A DNA stretch of 43,501 nt from Candidatus Bathyarchaeota archaeon. GTDB taxonomy: Archaea > Thermoproteota > CALKCG01 > B24. The DNA lies in assembly GCA_021161255.1 (NCBI GenBank), contig JAGHAZ010000029.1, positions 1 through 43,501 of the forward strand, read 5' to 3'. A program made the translations under genes and the position numbers. Positions 40,676 to 43,501 of the stretch are shown piece by piece. Position 1 is the stretch's first letter. The number at the start of each line of letters is the position of its first letter. The notes beneath the pieces are model-generated. The model saw only the letters and a list, made by a program, of their open reading frames with translations. It was not told the origin of the DNA and ran no database searches.

Positions 40676-41452
40676 ATGGATCTGTTCATACCCAAGGCTG
40701 CGTTGTCGCTTATCATCCTAATTCCATCTACGATACTCGACATCAAGACTAGAGAGGTACCGGATAAGTTCTGGGTGGTAGGATCCATCTTCAGCCTCGC
40801 TATGACAGCGGTGGAGGTATTGACAGGAGAGCTCTCGGTTTTAAGCCTAGCGGTCTCGATAACCGTAGGCTCGGTTCTGGGTTTAGCACTCTTCTACATG
40901 GGCTTCTTCGGAGGAGCCGACTCGAAAGCCCTCATGTTTCTATCCCTGACCATACCCAAGTATCCTAGCTGGTTTAGACAGATGACCGTGTCGACCCCGA
41001 TACCCGTTTTAACCATATTCGATAACTCGCTTATACTATCGCTATGCTATCCCTTAGCCATTCTAGCCTTGAACTTAGCGGACCTGGCTAGGGGTCGAAA
41101 CCCGTTTAAGGGATTACAGCTTAAAGACCCTTTATCGACGGCTGTGCTACTCCTTTCGACTAGACGCGTATCGCTTGAGACGCTCAGGAGAAAAGTCGGA
41201 TATTATCCGGCCGAACGCCCAGTAGAGGTCGACGGTGACATCGTTAGACAGCCCATACACTTCATGAAAGCGGAGGTCGATAAGGAGGAGCTTATGAAAG
41301 AGCTGGAACCCTACGCCGCCAAGGGTCTCTACGCTGACGGAGTACTGGCTACGCCGACTATCCCCTTTATAACATTCATAATGATCGGGGTGCTACTCAT
41401 GCCGGTGGGGGACCTCATTCTAACCCTCGTATCCATTCTAGTTCCAAGGTAA
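40676..41452 (+). CDS. archaeal prepilin/preflagellin peptidase (A24 family)
   Basis: A 258-residue membrane aspartyl protease that trims class III signal peptides of pilins or archaellins. The two catalytic Asp lie in IPSTILDIKTREVPD (near residue 22) and in GFFGGADSKALMFLS (the GxGD-like motif, near residue 83). About six membrane helices flank a long cytoplasmic insertion (about 135-225, including STRRVSLETLRRKVG). No pilin gene is in this window. It starts 47 bases after mtnA and may be co-transcribed with it. Confidence 0.88.
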   Translation: MDLFIPKAALSLIILIPSTILDIKTREVPDKFWVVGSIFSLAMTAVEVLTGELSVLSLAVSITVGSVLGLALFYMGFFGGADSKALMFLSLTIPKYPSWFRQMTVSTPIPVLTIFDNSLILSLCYPLAILALNLADLARGRNPFKGLQLKDPLSTAVLLLSTRRVSLETLRRKVGYYPAERPVEVDGDIVRQPIHFMKAEVDKEELMKELEPYAAKGLYADGVLATPTIPFITFIMIGVLLMPVGDLILTLVSILVPR

Positions 41453-41487
41453 ACTTAATCAAACTCTTCAAACTCTATAAGTGGTTT

Positions 41488-41703
41488 GTGGGTAAAGTAG
41501 CTAAGGGCAAGCTATGTGATGTCGCAGGATGTGGTAAAGCCGCTGTCAGGTCTTTGTCCAGAGAAGTCGTCGCAAGGTCTGGGCTTAAAGTAGGCGGTCA
41601 AGGCAGAGTATACCTGTGTAAGGAGCATTACAAGCTCGTTAAGAAGAGGCTTAAGAAGGATAGTCTTCTTAAGAAGTGGAGATACATGGCCGTGGGGACT
41701 TAG
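41488..41703 (+). CDS. small zinc-binding protein of unknown function
   Basis: A 71-residue basic protein starting at GTG 41488. CDVAGCGKAAVRSL and YLCKEHYKLVKKRLKKD give two Cys pairs (CxxxxC and CxxH) likely to bind one zinc, and the C-terminal half is rich in Lys and Arg. This suggests RNA or ribosome binding. I do not recognise a named family. It lies between the prepilin peptidase and rtcB on the same strand. Confidence 0.75.
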   Translation: MGKVAKGKLCDVAGCGKAAVRSLSREVVARSGLKVGGQGRVYLCKEHYKLVKKRLKKDSLLKKWRYMAVGT

Positions 41704-41708
41704 GTTGT

Positions 41709-41798
41709 GGATAAATTTATTAGAGTGATGGTAAGCTAGCTTAATTTAGGATTCTCCCTTCTAAAGAGGGAGACCGACAGATGCTCCCTTCAGGAGGT
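41709..41798 (+). promoter_or_regulatory. rtcB promoter and structured 5' leader that can mask the ribosome site
   Basis: GATAAATTTATTA near 41709-41721 is a TATA box, placing the RNA start near 41745. The leader contains hairpin 1, TCTCCCT/AGGGAGA (41753-41759 with 41767-41773), and hairpin 2, CTCC with GGAG inside the Shine-Dalgarno AGGAGGTG (41791-41798). The two CT-rich arms are nearly the same sequence, so they could compete for the AGGGAG arm. Confidence 0.5.
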
Positions 41799-41804
41799 GT
41801 TTAG

Positions 41805-43268
41805 TTGAGTGAAAGAGTTCCTCTTCAGAGGATAGACCGCTATATGTGGCGTATCCCCCAGAACTACAAGACGGGTATGAGAGTCCCGGGGCTGGTACTC
41901 GCCAGCGAGCAACTTTTAACCAAGATGCGGTCTGACAGAACCCTTATACAATGCGCTAACGTAGCTACGTTACCGGGTATATACAAGTACAGTATAACCC
42001 TTCCAGATGGACACGAGGGTTACGGGTTCCCGATAGGCGGAGTCGCAGCCTTCGACGCGGAGAACGGTGTGGTAAGCCCAGGTGGAGTAGGCTACGACAT
42101 CAACTGCGGTGTCAGGCTCGTCAGGACAAACCTCAGCGAGAAGGATGTCAGACCGGTTCTCAAGCAACTTATAGTGACCCTCTTCAGAAACGTTCCCTGC
42201 GGACTAGGTAGCCGTAGAAAAGACTTCAGAGTTACAGGTAGGGATATAGATGACCTCATGGTCGAGGGCGCCGGCTGGGTCGTGAGACACGGGCTTGGGT
42301 GGGATGAGGACCTAGACTATTGCGAGGAGAGAGGAGGTATAGAAGGGGCCGACCCGAGTAAGGTTAGCCACACGGCTAGGAGCCGTGGAGCCGCTCAGAT
42401 AGGCACGTTAGGTTCTGGGAACCACTTCCTAGAGATAGACGTGGTGGACCGTATAGAAGACCCTAGAGCCGCTAAAGCCTTTGGTATAGAGCATGAGGGG
42501 CAGGTCGTGGTCCTCATCCACACGGGGTCTAGGGGGTTTGGTCACCAGATATGCTCAGACTACTTACGTGTTATGGAGCGTGCCATGCATAAGTACGGGA
42601 TCCATCCGCCCGATAGAGAGCTCGCATGTGCACCGGCTACTAGCAGAGAGGCGCAGGACTATATCGCGGCTATGAAATGCGGTATAAACTACGCGTTCGC
42701 CAACAGGCAGGCGATAATGCACTGGGTCAGAGAGAGCTTCAGCCGCGTCTTCAAGACAGACCCAGAGGACCTAGGTATGCATCTAGTCTACGACGTGGCG
42801 CACAACATAGCCAAGCTCGAGGAGCACGTAATTGACGATAAGGGGACTAAGAGAAAGGTCTACGTACATAGGAAAGGCGCCACAAGAGCGTTCCCAGCCG
42901 GTAGACCGGAGCTACCTACGAAATATAGGGACATAGGTCAGCCAGTTCTACTTCCAGGCTCTATGGCCGACTCAAGCTGGGTTCTACTCGGAACCCAGAA
43001 GGCTATGGAGCTGACGTTCGGTTCCACGGCGCACGGGGCCGGGCGGTTGTTATCTAGGGCTAGGGCTAAACGCCAGTGGAGAGGCTCCGAGATCAAGCGG
43101 GATATGGAGCGTAGAGGAATCCTAGTCGAGGCGGCGAGCTTGAGAGTCTTAAGCGAGGAAGCCTCAGGAGCCTACAAGCCATGCGACGCCGTAGCGGAGG
43201 TAAGCCATAACGTAGGGATAGCTACAAAAGTCGCTAGACTAGTGCCGATAGCGGTTGCTAAAGGATAA
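41805..43268 (+). CDS. rtcB: RNA-splicing ligase RtcB
   Basis: RtcB joins the 2',3'-cyclic-phosphate and 5'-hydroxyl ends left by the splicing endonuclease, with GTP and Mn2+. The 487-residue protein is complete and has no intein: GGVGYDINCGVRL (metal Cys), GTLGSGNHFLEIDVV, IHTGSRGFGHQI, DVAHNIAKLEEH, YVHRKGATRAFPAG (with the His that carries GMP) and a SHNVGIATKVARLVP C-terminus. The start is TTG 41805, 6 bases after a perfect AGGAGGTG. It would complete splicing of both tRNA-Trp and the mtnA mRNA. Confidence 0.95.
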   Translation: MSERVPLQRIDRYMWRIPQNYKTGMRVPGLVLASEQLLTKMRSDRTLIQCANVATLPGIYKYSITLPDGHEGYGFPIGGVAAFDAENGVVSPGGVGYDINCGVRLVRTNLSEKDVRPVLKQLIVTLFRNVPCGLGSRRKDFRVTGRDIDDLMVEGAGWVVRHGLGWDEDLDYCEERGGIEGADPSKVSHTARSRGAAQIGTLGSGNHFLEIDVVDRIEDPRAAKAFGIEHEGQVVVLIHTGSRGFGHQICSDYLRVMERAMHKYGIHPPDRELACAPATSREAQDYIAAMKCGINYAFANRQAIMHWVRESFSRVFKTDPEDLGMHLVYDVAHNIAKLEEHVIDDKGTKRKVYVHRKGATRAFPAGRPELPTKYRDIGQPVLLPGSMADSSWVLLGTQKAMELTFGSTAHGAGRLLSRARAKRQWRGSEIKRDMERRGILVEAASLRVLSEEASGAYKPCDAVAEVSHNVGIATKVARLVPIAVAKG

Positions 43269-43356
43269 TCGCCGAAACTTCTCTTGACATTACGGAATTA
43301 CTTTTAGCCGTTTAAACCGGTCATAAAGTCTTAAGTAACGGTCTTAATATTGGTTT

Positions 43357-43501
43357 ATGGTGATTTTCCTGAACAAGGTCAGAGTGGGGTTTATAGGTTG
43401 TGGCTCTCATTCGACGGAAAATCTGTATCCTTGTTTAAGATACTTTGCTGATAAAATCGAGCTTGTAGCAACCTGTGATATTATAGCCGAAAGAGCTGAG
43501 A
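43357..43501 (+). CDS. Gfo/Idh/MocA-family dehydrogenase, 3' end cut by window
   Basis: The first 48 codons of an NAD(P)-dependent dehydrogenase. KVRVGFIGCGSHSTENLYP is the Rossmann Gly motif of the family (GxGxHS), and ELVATCDIIAERAE is the second strand with the cofactor-binding Asp. ATG 43357 and GTG 43360 are both possible starts. It is the third family member in this window besides the pseudogene, but the N-terminus is not close to the other two. Confidence 0.75.
   Translation, partial: MVIFLNKVRVGFIGCGSHSTENLYPCLRYFADKIELVATCDIIAERAE

Noticed and set aside
1-43501. CRISPR arrays, insertion sequences, rRNA genes
   Set aside because: I saw no regularly spaced repeats, transposase motifs or rRNA-like stretches in the window.

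Overview
The window is archaeal, most likely from a TACK-type lineage (Bathyarchaeota-like; the exact phylum is inference). Signs are TATA boxes about 25 bases upstream of starts, leaderless genes mixed with strong Shine-Dalgarno sites, an AMP phosphorylase, an F420-type LLM oxidoreductase, an archaeal tRNA-splicing endonuclease, RtcB, and introns with bulge-helix-bulge (BHB) splice sites.

Layout. 1-5.4 kb (+): a tight [NiFe]-hydrogenase maturation operon (protease, hypD, hypC, hypE, hypF) with no hydrogenase structural genes and no hypA/hypB in view; a NikR-like nickel regulator lies far away at 38.5 kb. 5.4-8.1 kb: an LLM oxidoreductase and two converging toxin-antitoxin (TA) modules. 8.2-20.3 kb: a catabolic block with a GH130-like glycoside phosphorylase, a complete carbohydrate ABC importer, a glycerophosphodiesterase, and homologues of the Thermotoga maritima inositol enzymes IolO, IolN and IolM, followed by an ornithine-cyclodeaminase-like protein, a decayed Gfo/Idh/MocA gene and a nitrilase-family hydrolase. 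20.4-25.6 kb: two more TA modules (one toxin frameshifted), a HIT protein, two Gfo/Idh/MocA dehydrogenases (IolG candidates) and an alpha/beta hydrolase. 25.6-33.7 kb: an unrecognised protein, a tRNA-Trp with two introns, a tiny RHH regulator, an e-MtaB methylthiotransferase, a large membrane-anchored surface protein, AMP phosphorylase and a DHH phosphoesterase. 33.7-38 kb: a heterodimeric ABC exporter with an ArsR-like regulator. 38-43.3 kb: a MazG-like protein, NikR, a splicing endonuclease subunit, mtnA, a prepilin peptidase, a small zinc protein and rtcB. The window ends inside another Gfo/Idh/MocA gene.

Two systems stand out. First, mtnA at 39530-40628 looks broken, but the break is a 22-base insert with complete BHB geometry. 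Removing it at the predicted cut sites rebuilds the conserved His-Cys-Asn-Ala-Gly motif and gives a 358-residue protein. I read this as a protein-coding archaeal intron. The divergent neighbour encodes a tRNA-splicing endonuclease subunit that seems to have lost its catalytic His, and the ligase RtcB is about 1.2 kb downstream. The same window holds a tRNA-Trp gene with a 32-base intron at the unusual position 28/29 and a 67-base intron at 37/38 carrying a C/D-box-like guide against its own anticodon loop.

Second, the importer, glycerophosphodiesterase, IolO, IolN, IolM and nearby IolG candidates suggest an archaeal version of the Thermotoga inositol route (inositol to scyllo-inosose, then a diketo-inositol, 5-keto-L-gluconate and D-tagaturonate), probably fed by glycerophosphoinositol or a related phosphodiester.
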